Positions 45,297 through 53,686 of a stretch of 64,000 bases of DNA are shown piece after piece. Positions within the stretch are counted from its first letter, which is position 1. Every line of letters starts with the position of its first letter. The DNA is taken from positions 1 through 64,000 of IMG/VR virus record IMGVR_UViG_3300025674_000021. The stretch is one strand, 5' to 3'. The notes beneath the pieces were generated by a model. It made no database searches and was not told the origin of the DNA. It saw only the letters and a program-made list of their open reading frames with translations. The stretch is from a virus. The translations under genes were made by a program, and so were the position numbers.

Positions 45297-45826
45297 TGGC
45301 AAATTGCAACTTTCCGAATCAGATAGATAATAGAAATTTTCTTTCTCCGATTGGGTTTAAATTTTCTTTATCAAAAGAACCAACGGTAGCATTCTTTGCT
45401 AATGCTGCCCAGATTCCAAACCTGAATCTCAAGGTAGAGACACAATCGACATATTTAAAGAACATCCCTGTACCCGGAGATGTTATGGAGTTTGGTGACT
45501 TCACATTGAAGTTCATTGTCGATGAAGACATGGAAAACTACATGGCAGTACATAACTGGTTATATGGTCTAGGTTTTCCAGAATCAACCAAGCAGTATAA
45601 AGATCTAATCACAGATAAAAATGGTGTAGAAGACATCAAATACGAAAGAAGTGATGGAACTCTGTTTATTCTGAATAGTAACTATCAGACCTCCGCAAAG
45701 GTTAGATTCACAGATATGTTCCCTTATTCACTCTCTTCTCTAGAGTTTGATGCCACTAACTCAGATCTAACATACTTTACAGCAACAGTATCTTTCAAGT
45801 ATACTATATACGATATCGAAGTTTAA
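45296..45826 (+). CDS. gp3: tail completion and sheath stabilizer protein gp3
   Basis: 176 residues, the same length as T4 gp3. The conserved core is MEFGDFTLKFIVDEDMENYM followed by a W-x-Y-G-x-G turn, which matches the T4 pattern of FxxLTVRFIVDEELxxY. gp3 ends the tail tube with a hexamer and stops its growth. The fold is that of the tube protein. In cyanophages it stands just before uvsY, as here. Confidence 0.85.
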   Translation: MANCNFPNQIDNRNFLSPIGFKFSLSKEPTVAFFANAAQIPNLNLKVETQSTYLKNIPVPGDVMEFGDFTLKFIVDEDMENYMAVHNWLYGLGFPESTKQYKDLITDKNGVEDIKYERSDGTLFILNSNYQTSAKVRFTDMFPYSLSSLEFDATNSDLTYFTATVSFKYTIYDIEV

Positions 45827-45829
45827 ATT

Positions 45830-46258
45830 ATGGACCTTGAAAAAATTCAATCTATGTGGGAAAGGGACTCTCAGATGGATCGGGATAACTTGCATGAAGA
45901 GTCATTGAGAATCCCTCAACTTCATTCAAAATATCATACTGTATACAATACGATTCAACTTCTCAAAGAAAATTCTAAAACAAAGTATAACAAGATTCGC
46001 CTAGAACGCTATAACTACTACACAGGAAAGGCATCAGCAGAGGTCTACGCTGAAGAACCATTTCCGTATAAGATTCGTGAAAAGGACGCCATACAGAGGC
46101 ATCTAGACGCCGATGAGAGGTTGAATGAAGCAGAATTAAAGATTCGGTATTATGATGTTACTTTAAAGTACCTTGAAGACATTATTAAGTCAATTAATAA
46201 TAGGACTTATCAGATCAAAAACGCAATTGATTGGCATAATTTCCAGGCAGGTTTTTAA
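45830..46258 (+). CDS. uvsY: recombination mediator UvsY
   Basis: 142 residues (T4: 137). It shows the UvsY pattern: an N-terminal LEKIQSMWERDSQMDRDNL helix, HSKYHTVYNTIQLL, the basic NKIRLERYNYYTGKAS and a final helix with KYLEDIIKSINNRTYQIKNAI, ending in DWHNFQAGF. The protein helps UvsX load on single-stranded DNA coated with gp32. The charged, helical C-terminus forms the hexamer interface. Neighbours gp3 and uvsW agree. Confidence 0.93.
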   Translation: MDLEKIQSMWERDSQMDRDNLHEESLRIPQLHSKYHTVYNTIQLLKENSKTKYNKIRLERYNYYTGKASAEVYAEEPFPYKIREKDAIQRHLDADERLNEAELKIRYYDVTLKYLEDIIKSINNRTYQIKNAIDWHNFQAGF

Positions 46259-46264
46259 TAAATA
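46256..46264 (+). promoter_or_regulatory. T4-type late promoter-like TAATAAATA
   Basis: TAATAAATA starts at the TAA stop of uvsY and lies 19-27 bases before the ATG at 46283. It matches the AATAAATA variant. Confidence 0.55.
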
Positions 46265-46282
46265 AAAATAAACCTTCTGACG

Positions 46283-47971
46283 ATGATTACTTTTCAGCAG
46301 TTTGATGAAAATGCTAGGGCAGCGTTAAAACTGCTGAAAGCGACTAATAGAATTGTTGGTGGGAAAAATGTTGGTTCTTTGGGAAGAGCAAGATATAAAG
46401 CTTTATCAGTAGGACCAAGCAGAAGTATAGTTGGATTAGATCGTCAAAGAAGAAATGCATCTGATGCAGCAGCATTTAGAAAAGCAAACTTCCCTAGAAC
46501 TCAAACTGGAGGTACTAGACAAAGATTTAATACGACAGGTGAAAAGAATAAGTTTAGTAGAACTGTGGCAACTTCATACCCGTCACAATCTTCATATGCA
46601 AAAGATATGGTTCCTGCAAAACAATTGGAAAGTGGTGGAAGAATTCGTTCAACATCTGAACGTTCTCAATATCTGAAAAGATTGAAAAGACAAATGGGTG
46701 GGACAAGAACACGAAGAGGAGTTCATGCTGTTGATGTTCTCCCAAGAGGGGATTTCATGAAAAATGATCCAAAACAATTAATTACTAGAGGAAAAGAATA
46801 TCATAAAGCAGTATCAGATATACCAAATGAAGTTAAAGGGTTTGGAGCAAAACGAGGAGATAAGATTGTAGGAACCGCATCGGAAGTTATGCCCGGTTCA
46901 ACAAATATAGAGAGGGGAAAACAAAATCGCAGATCATTATATCGAAGAGTTCTTGGTGCAACAAAACAAGACCCTATTACAAGAAAACAAGTTGCTACTA
47001 TTAAAGATGAGTTTGAACATCTTGATGAAAATGCAAGAGCAGCATTAAAACTACTGAAATCTGCTAATAAAATTATTGGTGGTAGAAAAGTAGGCATAGT
47101 GCAGAAAGCATTGAAATCAAATCGTGCCGTATTGTCTAGGGCAGAAAGAGGTCAGAAATTTTCGCAGTCAGCAGATAAGATTACTTCTGACACACGTTCA
47201 ATGAATATCACAAGATCAGCATCAAGAAAAGCAGGATTTAGTGGTGGTGCAAATATAAACAGAAAAGATTTTAAAACTTCAACAAAAGAATATACAACAT
47301 ATCCAGAAAAAGGTGGTTTAGATTATCATCCTCGACATAATACACAGGTTGATACAAATATCAGCACCGTTCCATCGGGTAGAGTTGCGGCAATTTCTGC
47401 AAATACTACAGCAAAAAGACCAGTTCCAAAATCTGTTGGGCGTGGAAGACGAGTACCAAGAACAGAAAAATTAGTAGGGAAATTAAAAGAATATCGTCGT
47501 AGAGTTAGGAGGACTGGAGGAAATGAGAGAAATCCAGTTCATAAGATAGATTTTATTCAAAGAAGTGATGCAGATATATGGAAGAATGATTTGGACAAAT
47601 ATGCGTTCAAACGTGCTAGAAATTTTAGAAGAGCACAAGAAAATTTACCAAAAGATTTAAAAGCAGCAGGAGCAAAACCAAAAGATATTGTTCAAGGAAT
47701 TCCCTCTGTTATGATGAGAGGAGAAACATCAAAAGGTGTTGGAAAACGTGCAGAACTTTATAAAAATCGTTATGGTCATCGCGTAACTGATTTAGATCCT
47801 ACAAGAAGGACAACTGGTGTGATTGGCAGTGCTGGAGGAGAACTTCCACCAGGAAAGAAAATGAGAGGTAGAAAACCGCAGAGAAGAAGAACAAGAACAG
47901 GTCCTACAGATCGATCTTCTGCACAGGCAATGATGGATAGAACCCAGAGAAACATTTTATCAGATCGATAA
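46283..47971 (+). CDS. internally duplicated, highly basic protein with head-targeting-like start
   Basis: 562 residues, Arg/Lys-rich, no known domain. The N-terminus MITFQQFDENARAALKLLK resembles capsid-targeting peptides. The same motif DENARAALKLLK reappears at about residue 248, and both copies run on into an N-[RK]-I-[VI]-GG-[KR]-x-VG stretch. The remainder of each half also pairs: GAKRGDKIVG (~195) with GAKPKDIVQG (~465), each with a following VM-x-G and R-x-x-LY-x-R type segment. It is a diverged tandem duplication. An internal head protein bound to DNA, or an ejected effector, is plausible but unproven. It sits between uvsY and uvsW. Confidence 0.6.
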   Translation: MITFQQFDENARAALKLLKATNRIVGGKNVGSLGRARYKALSVGPSRSIVGLDRQRRNASDAAAFRKANFPRTQTGGTRQRFNTTGEKNKFSRTVATSYPSQSSYAKDMVPAKQLESGGRIRSTSERSQYLKRLKRQMGGTRTRRGVHAVDVLPRGDFMKNDPKQLITRGKEYHKAVSDIPNEVKGFGAKRGDKIVGTASEVMPGSTNIERGKQNRRSLYRRVLGATKQDPITRKQVATIKDEFEHLDENARAALKLLKSANKIIGGRKVGIVQKALKSNRAVLSRAERGQKFSQSADKITSDTRSMNITRSASRKAGFSGGANINRKDFKTSTKEYTTYPEKGGLDYHPRHNTQVDTNISTVPSGRVAAISANTTAKRPVPKSVGRGRRVPRTEKLVGKLKEYRRRVRRTGGNERNPVHKIDFIQRSDADIWKNDLDKYAFKRARNFRRAQENLPKDLKAAGAKPKDIVQGIPSVMMRGETSKGVGKRAELYKNRYGHRVTDLDPTRRTTGVIGSAGGELPPGKKMRGRKPQRRRTRTGPTDRSSAQAMMDRTQRNILSDR

Positions 47972-47974
47972 ATA
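47967..47974 (+). promoter_or_regulatory. late promoter-like GATAAATA
   Basis: GATAAATA contains the TAA stop of the previous gene and lies 24-31 bases before the uvsW ATG. One base differs from TATAAATA. It is a weaker candidate. Confidence 0.45.
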
Positions 47975-47997
47975 TCTGTAGGTGAATCTTATGATTT

Positions 47998-49461
47998 ATG
48001 TCGAATTTGATTATTGGTAAGAAGAACGAGGTATATCTTCAAATCAAGGCGGAACCTCACGTATATTACGAACTGGCAGACCAGTTTACGTTTGATGTTC
48101 CAGGCGCAAAATTCATGCCCCAGTTTCGTAACAGGCACTGGGACGGAAAAATTCGTCTATTTAACACGCAGACAGGTGAGATCTATGTCGGTTTGTTAGA
48201 TAAAATTATTAGTTTTTGTGAGAATCATGAGTACAGTTATGAATTTGTAAATAATAAGTTTTATGGTACTCCTTTTGAAACAAATGATTATATTTCAATG
48301 GAAGGAGTCAAAGATTACATGACTTCTATCAGCAGGTATGCCCCTCGGGATTACCAGGTCGAGGGGGTATACGACGCCCTAAAGCATAATAGAAGGTTGC
48401 TGATATCTCCAACTGCTTCTGGAAAGTCACTGATGATATATTCTGTTGTGAGATATTACGTTGAGAAGCAACAAAATATTCTGATAGTCGTTCCGACGAC
48501 TTCCCTAGTAGAACAGATGTATAAAGATTTTGCAGACTATGGTTGGGATGTAGGTTCATTTTGCCACAAAATTTATGCGGGTAAAGAAAGGGAAACAAGT
48601 TCCCAAGTGATTATCACTACCTGGCAATCAATCTACAAACTCCCCCGAAAATATTTTTCTAGATTTAATGTTGTGATTGGGGATGAGGCGCACCAGTTTA
48701 AATCTAAATCATTAATATCTATAATGTCAAAACTTTCCGATGCAAAATACAGATTTGGTTTTACAGGGACTCTTGATGGAACTCAAACTCATAAATGGGT
48801 ACTGGAGGGCTTATTTGGCCCCAGTTACAAAATCATTAGGACGAAAGAACTAATGGCAAAAGGGCATGTTGCTAAACTTGATATCAACGTGCTTCTATTG
48901 AAACACCCTGCTCATAAGTTTGAAAACTTTGAGGAAGAGGTTCAGTATATCATAAATCATGATAAACGCAATAATCTCATCAAAGAGTTGACACTAACTC
49001 TAAAAGGAAACACTCTTGTTCTTTTTGCAAGAGTAGAAGGTCATGGTCAACCACTTTACGAATTAATAAATAGTAGTACCACTGAAGATCGTAATGTCTT
49101 TTTCATTCACGGTGGTGTAGACACTGAAGATAGAGAGAAAGTTAGAGAGATTACAGAGAAAGAAGATAATGCAATCATTGTTGCATCTTATGGAACTTTC
49201 TCAACAGGAATTAATATTAAAAATCTCCACAATGTTATTTTTGCTTCTCCTTCCAAATCGAGAATACGTAATCTACAATCGATCGGTAGAGTACTCAGAA
49301 AAGGGAATAATAAAACAAAAGCGACTTTGTATGACATTGCTGACGACATATCCTACAAATCCAGGAAGAACTATACACTTAATCACCTGATTGAAAGAAT
49401 TAAAGTTTATAACGAAGAGAATTTTAATTACGACATTGTAAACATTCCATTAAAGAACTAG
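47998..49461 (+). CDS. uvsW: DNA/RNA helicase UvsW
   Basis: 487 residues (T4: 503). SF2 helicase motifs are Q-like YQVEGVYDAL, Walker A SPTASGKSL (~136-144), DEAH (228-231), the motif III FTGTLDG, and a C-terminal domain with VASYGTFSTGINIKNL and QSIGRVLRKG. The N-terminal domain (GAKFMPQFRNRHWDGKIRL) is the UvsW DNA-binding cap. It unwinds branched intermediates and R-loops and shifts replication from origin to recombination mode. Confidence 0.96.
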   Translation: MSNLIIGKKNEVYLQIKAEPHVYYELADQFTFDVPGAKFMPQFRNRHWDGKIRLFNTQTGEIYVGLLDKIISFCENHEYSYEFVNNKFYGTPFETNDYISMEGVKDYMTSISRYAPRDYQVEGVYDALKHNRRLLISPTASGKSLMIYSVVRYYVEKQQNILIVVPTTSLVEQMYKDFADYGWDVGSFCHKIYAGKERETSSQVIITTWQSIYKLPRKYFSRFNVVIGDEAHQFKSKSLISIMSKLSDAKYRFGFTGTLDGTQTHKWVLEGLFGPSYKIIRTKELMAKGHVAKLDINVLLLKHPAHKFENFEEEVQYIINHDKRNNLIKELTLTLKGNTLVLFARVEGHGQPLYELINSSTTEDRNVFFIHGGVDTEDREKVREITEKEDNAIIVASYGTFSTGINIKNLHNVIFASPSKSRIRNLQSIGRVLRKGNNKTKATLYDIADDISYKSRKNYTLNHLIERIKVYNEENFNYDIVNIPLKN

Positions 49462-49462
49462 T

Positions 49463-49897
49463 ATGGGCGAAGAATTCTACGCAGTTATAAAATTAGTTTC
49501 AGGAGAAGAAATCTTATCTCTGGTTATGGTTGATGACTCTGGTGATGAACCAATCATGGTATTGCAGAATCCAGTAGTCATGAAAACCTTCCATAACCAT
49601 CAGGGAGTTCATATCAAAGTAAAACCCTGGATGGAAATGACGGAAGATGATTTCTACTTTATTACCTTAGATAAAATTATCACATGCACAGAAACCTCTA
49701 ATGATAAACTTATCAATATATACAATCGTTTTCTTGAAGAGGATGATAATAGTGATATTGATGTCTACACTAAGTCAGGACAGGTAAAGCCTGATGAAAG
49801 AATGGGTTATATCTCTTCGGTAATGGAAGCAAGAAGGAAGTTAGAGAGTATCTATAGAGATCTTTCGGTAGAGGATAATAAAGATACTCAAAGCTAG
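49463..49897 (+). CDS. conserved hypothetical protein, possible Sm-like fold
   Basis: 144 residues. The N-terminal 75 residues are five strand-like segments (AVIKLVSGEEILSLVMVDD, MVLQNPVVM, VHIKVKPWM, FYFITLDKIITC), compatible with an Sm-like beta barrel, a low-confidence idea. A charged helical tail (ARRKLESIYRDLSVEDN) follows. It starts two bases after uvsW and is the last gene before a promoter region. Its role is unknown; the pairing with uvsW suggests nucleic-acid work. Confidence 0.65.
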   Translation: MGEEFYAVIKLVSGEEILSLVMVDDSGDEPIMVLQNPVVMKTFHNHQGVHIKVKPWMEMTEDDFYFITLDKIITCTETSNDKLINIYNRFLEEDDNSDIDVYTKSGQVKPDERMGYISSVMEARRKLESIYRDLSVEDNKDTQS

Positions 49898-49950
49898 CTA
49901 GATCTGTCTCTTCAACGTTAACAAACATATTCTACTGAGTTTCGGACACT

Positions 49951-49979
49951 TTGTCAAGCCCCCTAAAGTATGCTATAAT
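49951..49979 (+). promoter_or_regulatory. strong sigma70-type promoter
   Basis: TTGTCA (49951-49956), a 17-base spacer ending in TGC, and a perfect TATAAT (49974-49979), 30 bases before the gp55 ATG. It should fire with host sigma before late transcription. The gap 49898-50009 holds nothing else I can support. Confidence 0.88.
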
Positions 49980-50009
49980 GAACATATACTACGCGGTTAA
50001 GTAAATGTC

Positions 50010-50486
50010 ATGCCTAAGAAGAAGACAGAACACTATGTAAACAACAAAGAGTTGCTACAAGCACTGATTGTTTACAGAGAACAACTGGAAGAGTCCAAGA
50101 AGAATGGACTTCCGAAACCGCGAGTTACTAATTACCTTGGTGAGTGCTTCTTTAAGATCGCTACTCGCCTTTCATACAAACCAAACTTTGTCAATTATAT
50201 GTTCCGAGAAGACATGATCTCGGATGGTATTGAGAACTGTGTTGAGTATATTCATAATTTTGATCCAGCAAAGTCATCCAATCCATTTGCATACTTCACT
50301 CAAATTATTCATTACGCTTTTTTGAGACGTATTCAGAAAGAGAAGAAGCAGTTAGAGATCAAAGCAAAGATCATTGAACGAACAGGTTTCGATGAAGTTA
50401 TGATGGTAGATGATAACTCGCTTTCAGGTCATACTTCAGAATACAATTCTATTAAAGATCAAATCCAGTACAGGAATAATCGATGA
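50010..50486 (+). CDS. gp55: late-transcription sigma factor gp55
   Basis: 158 residues (T4: 185). The central region LGECFFKIATRLSYKPNF and YMFREDMISDGIENCVEYIHNFDPAKSSNPFAYFTQI is the conserved sigma region 2-like core that melts and reads the TATAAATA box. No region 4 is present, as expected for gp55 proteins, which bind the clamp gp45 instead. The candidate targets are the late boxes throughout the window. It overlaps gp47 by four bases. Confidence 0.95.
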   Translation: MPKKKTEHYVNNKELLQALIVYREQLEESKKNGLPKPRVTNYLGECFFKIATRLSYKPNFVNYMFREDMISDGIENCVEYIHNFDPAKSSNPFAYFTQIIHYAFLRRIQKEKKQLEIKAKIIERTGFDEVMMVDDNSLSGHTSEYNSIKDQIQYRNNR

Positions 50487-51517
50487 AGGTTGCTATCATT
50501 ACGGATACTCATTATGGTGCTAAGAAAGGATCTAAATCTCTTCACGATTACTTTGAACTCTTCTACGAAAATGTTTTCTTTCCATCTCTAGAAGAGCATG
50601 GAGTAAAAACTGTCATTCATATGGGTGATGCGTTTGATTCAAGGAAGGGAATTGACTTTCAAAGCTTAGAATGGTCAAAGAGGGTTGTCTTTGATCCCCT
50701 AAGCAAGTATGATGTCCATATGGTTATTGGTAACCATGATATCTACTACAAAGATACAAACTCAATCAACTCACCAGAGTTGCTTCTGAAAACTTACGAA
50801 AATATTAAGACCTATAAAGATCCTACAGAAGTTAACATTGGTGGGTTAAATATTTTACTAATTCCGTGGATTAATTCTGAAAATGAAGAAGTTACTTTCA
50901 AACTGGTTAAAGAGACAACTTGCAAGGTCGCGATGGGGCACCTTGAGTTCAGAGGATTTAAAGTTAATCGACAAATCGTCATGGAAGCAGGTATTTCATG
51001 CGAATTATTTGAGAACTTCAGTCATGTTTTCTCCGGTCATTACCACACTAGATCAAGCAACGGATTGATTCATTACTTGGGAAATCCCTACGAAATGTTC
51101 TGGTCTGATGTAGATGATCCTAGAGGTTTCCATATCTTTGATACTGAGACCTTAGAACTGACTACTATCAACAATCCATATAAACTCTTCTACAACATCT
51201 ATTACGAAGATACTCCGCATCAGATGTTTGATGCTTCTAAGTATAAAAATAAGATCGTAAAAGTTATTGTAAGAAAAAAATCAAGTCCTAAGGAATTTGA
51301 AAAGTTTGTAGATAAGTTATCGACTGCAGGAGTTGAAGATTTAAAAGTCATTGAAAACTTCAGTGTAGTTGAAAAAGAAGATTTTGAAGTTGAAGAATCT
51401 GAGAACACAATGTCTATTTTGAATAGATACATTGATGACTCTGACTTTGAACTTGATAAAGGCATTATCAAATCAATCTTTCAAGATATCTACAAAAAAG
51501 CGTGCGAGGTAGAGTAG
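50483..51517 (+). CDS. gp47: recombination endonuclease subunit gp47 (Mre11-like)
   Basis: 344 residues (T4: 339). Calcineurin-like phosphoesterase motifs are complete: DTHYG (8-12), GDAFDSR (48-54), GNHD (83-86), GHLEFRG and SGHYHTR. With gp46 it forms the Mre11-Rad50-type complex that resects ends for recombination-dependent replication and degrades host DNA. It overlaps gp55 by ATGA and leads to a small gene before gp46. Confidence 0.96.
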   Translation: MKVAIITDTHYGAKKGSKSLHDYFELFYENVFFPSLEEHGVKTVIHMGDAFDSRKGIDFQSLEWSKRVVFDPLSKYDVHMVIGNHDIYYKDTNSINSPELLLKTYENIKTYKDPTEVNIGGLNILLIPWINSENEEVTFKLVKETTCKVAMGHLEFRGFKVNRQIVMEAGISCELFENFSHVFSGHYHTRSSNGLIHYLGNPYEMFWSDVDDPRGFHIFDTETLELTTINNPYKLFYNIYYEDTPHQMFDASKYKNKIVKVIVRKKSSPKEFEKFVDKLSTAGVEDLKVIENFSVVEKEDFEVEESENTMSILNRYIDDSDFELDKGIIKSIFQDIYKKACEVE

Positions 51518-51518
51518 T

Positions 51519-51785
51519 ATGTTTCTTCTAACCGTCAAAGATAATAAAGATGACGGTGCATATGCCGTTCAAGATAGGTATGGTCATAAAGTTCTCTTCC
51601 TCTTTCAAGAGGAAGATGATGCTACAAGATACTCACTTATGCTTGAAGACGAAGAAGGAACCTATATGGATGTAGTTGAAGTTGACGATGATTTGGCGAT
51701 AAAGACGTGTAAACTGCACAACTATAAGTATGCAGTGATTACTTCTAATGATATTGTAATTCCTCCTAAAAATGATAAACTTTAA
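51519..51785 (+). CDS. DUF3110-like small protein
   Basis: 88 residues. The central sequence AYAVQDRYGHKVLFLFQEED followed by DATRYSLMLEDEEG matches the DUF3110 family, otherwise found in cyanobacteria and plastids. Strand-helix-strand order suggests a small alpha/beta domain. It is placed between gp47 and gp46 and overlaps gp46 by 14 bases, so it is translated together with the two nuclease subunits. A role in regulating that complex is only suggested by position. Confidence 0.75.
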   Translation: MFLLTVKDNKDDGAYAVQDRYGHKVLFLFQEEDDATRYSLMLEDEEGTYMDVVEVDDDLAIKTCKLHNYKYAVITSNDIVIPPKNDKL

Positions 51786-53484
51786 GAAAATCCGTTATCG
51801 CAATTTCTTATCAACCGGAAATCAGTTTATTGAAATTAACTTCCAGCAAAATAGTACTAATCTGATTGTTGGAACTAATGGGTCTGGTAAGTCAACTATA
51901 TTAGATGCACTGACCTTTGTTCTGTTTAATAAACCATTCCGTAAGATCAACAAACCTCAACTTGTCAACAGTGTAAATGAGAAGGACTGTGTAGTTGAGA
52001 TTGAATTCGATGCAAACGGAAGACAATACTTAGTTCGCAGAGGTATCAAACCTAATGTGTTTGATATTGTCATGGATGGAAGCATCTTGCATAAAGAAGC
52101 AGATGATAGATCTAATCAAAGAATTCTTGAACAAAATATTCTCAAGTTAAATTACAAATCATTTACGCAGATTGTAATCTTAGGTAGTAGTACGTTTGTT
52201 CCTTTCATGCAACTTACTACTGCAAACAGACGTGAAGTTATTGAAGATCTTCTGGATATTAGAATATTTTCTTCTATGAGTTCTTTGATTAAGGAGAACC
52301 TTCGATACGAGAAAGATCAAATCAAATCTCTGGATCTTAAGAAGCAAACTCTGAAAGAAAAAGCAAAGATGCAGATCGAGTTCATTGAAGAACTTGAGAA
52401 CCGTGGTAAGCAGCAGATAGAATCTAACAGTAAAAAAATTGATGATCTTGATGAGGAGATTGTTGTTGCAAACTTAGAGAATGAGAAGAAGCAAAAAGAG
52501 TTAGAAAGTAAAGTTAAAGAACAAGAAAAACTAACTGGGTTCTCTGATAAGTTAGTAAAACTTAACAATATGAAGGGAAAAATTTCTCAAAAAGTTTCAA
52601 CGATTACTGAAGAGTATAACTTCTTTAAGGAAAATACGGTTTGCCCTACCTGTACTCAGGATATTGAAGAATCATTTAGAGTAAATAGAATTAGTGATGC
52701 TCAAAATAAGGCAAAAGAACTTAAAGATGGTTATGTTGAACTTGAGAAAACAATTAAGTCAGAACAAGAGAGAGAGCGTCAATTCAATGCCCTATCCAAG
52801 GAGATTACTAAATTAACGCATGGCATTTCTCAAAACAATACTCGGATTCAGTCCAACAGACGCCAAGTCCGAGATCTGGAATCGGAAATTCAAACAATTA
52901 CCGACAACCTTGCAAACAGAAATACTGAACATGAGAAGTTAGAAGAGTTTAAGAAAAATCTCCAGCAGACAATTGAAGATCTCTCAGAAAGAAAACAAGA
53001 AGTCGTTTATTACGATTTTGCCTATTCCTTACTTAAGGACGATGGCGTAAAAACAAAAATCATCAAGAAATATCTCCCTCTGATTAATCAACAGGTTAAT
53101 CGATATCTACAAATGATGGAGTTCTTCATCAACTTTAAACTTGACGAAGAATTTAATGAGTCAATCGAATCTCCTATTCATGAATCATTTTCTTATAGTT
53201 CATTCAGTGAAGGTGAAAAAATGAGAATCGATTTATCTTTGCTCTTCACTTGGAGAGAAGTTGCGAAGGTAAAAAATTCTGTCAATACCAACCTGTTGAT
53301 TATGGATGAGGTGTTCGACTCTTCGCTTGATGGATTCGGTACAGAAGAGTTCCTTAAAATTATTAGATATATAATAAAGGATGCAAATATTTTTGTTATA
53401 TCTCACAAAGTGGGATTAGAGGAAAAATTTGAGTCCGTAATCAAATTCCAAAAACAAAAAGGATTTTCGCAGAAACTAAAATGA
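51772..53484 (+). CDS. gp46: recombination endonuclease subunit gp46 (Rad50-like)
   Basis: 570 residues (T4: 560). SMC-type ATPase: Walker A GTNGSGKST (34-42), a coiled-coil with a zinc hook CPTC (~291-294), signature SSFSEGEKMR (~476), and Walker B NLLIMDEVFD (~506). It is the ATPase partner of gp47. Its last codon overlaps a tiny downstream gene by ATGA. Confidence 0.96.
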   Translation: MINFKKIRYRNFLSTGNQFIEINFQQNSTNLIVGTNGSGKSTILDALTFVLFNKPFRKINKPQLVNSVNEKDCVVEIEFDANGRQYLVRRGIKPNVFDIVMDGSILHKEADDRSNQRILEQNILKLNYKSFTQIVILGSSTFVPFMQLTTANRREVIEDLLDIRIFSSMSSLIKENLRYEKDQIKSLDLKKQTLKEKAKMQIEFIEELENRGKQQIESNSKKIDDLDEEIVVANLENEKKQKELESKVKEQEKLTGFSDKLVKLNNMKGKISQKVSTITEEYNFFKENTVCPTCTQDIEESFRVNRISDAQNKAKELKDGYVELEKTIKSEQERERQFNALSKEITKLTHGISQNNTRIQSNRRQVRDLESEIQTITDNLANRNTEHEKLEEFKKNLQQTIEDLSERKQEVVYYDFAYSLLKDDGVKTKIIKKYLPLINQQVNRYLQMMEFFINFKLDEEFNESIESPIHESFSYSSFSEGEKMRIDLSLLFTWREVAKVKNSVNTNLLIMDEVFDSSLDGFGTEEFLKIIRYIIKDANIFVISHKVGLEEKFESVIKFQKQKGFSQKLK

Positions 53485-53615
53485 GCATGATTAAAATTTT
53501 CGGTCTCGCGGTAGTATTCGGACTACTAGGTGCGGGATTCCAGCATGGCAACATGCACCTTTACAATAGTATGGTTCCACATGTCCATGAGAATGGAGTG
53601 ATTCATTCTCACTGA
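53481..53615 (+). CDS. small membrane protein with His-rich tail
   Basis: 44 residues. One membrane segment (IKIFGLAVVFGLLGAGF, residues 4-20) is followed by a tail with seven His (QHGNMHLYNS, PHVHENGVIHSH). The start lies in an ATGA overlap with gp46, and a terminator follows 11 bases after the stop. It has the same plan as the protein at 3415. Metal binding or a membrane anchor role is possible, but nothing is known. Confidence 0.55.
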   Translation: MSMIKIFGLAVVFGLLGAGFQHGNMHLYNSMVPHVHENGVIHSH

Positions 53616-53626
53616 TGGTTCTAGAT

Positions 53627-53651
53627 AACGCCCCAATAAGGAGCGTTTTTT
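53627..53651 (+). terminator. rho-independent terminator
   Basis: AACGCCCC (53627-53634) pairs with GGAGCGTT (53640-53647) with one C-A mismatch, then a T run. It ends the gp55-47-46 operon and is followed directly by a late promoter. Confidence 0.85.
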
Positions 53652-53659
53652 TATAAATA
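53652..53659 (+). promoter_or_regulatory. T4-type late promoter TATAAATA
   Basis: A perfect TATAAATA attached to the T-run of the terminator, 28 bases before the ATG at 53687. Confidence 0.88.
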
Positions 53660-53686
53660 TTTGAAAATAGTGTTCAAATAAAACCA

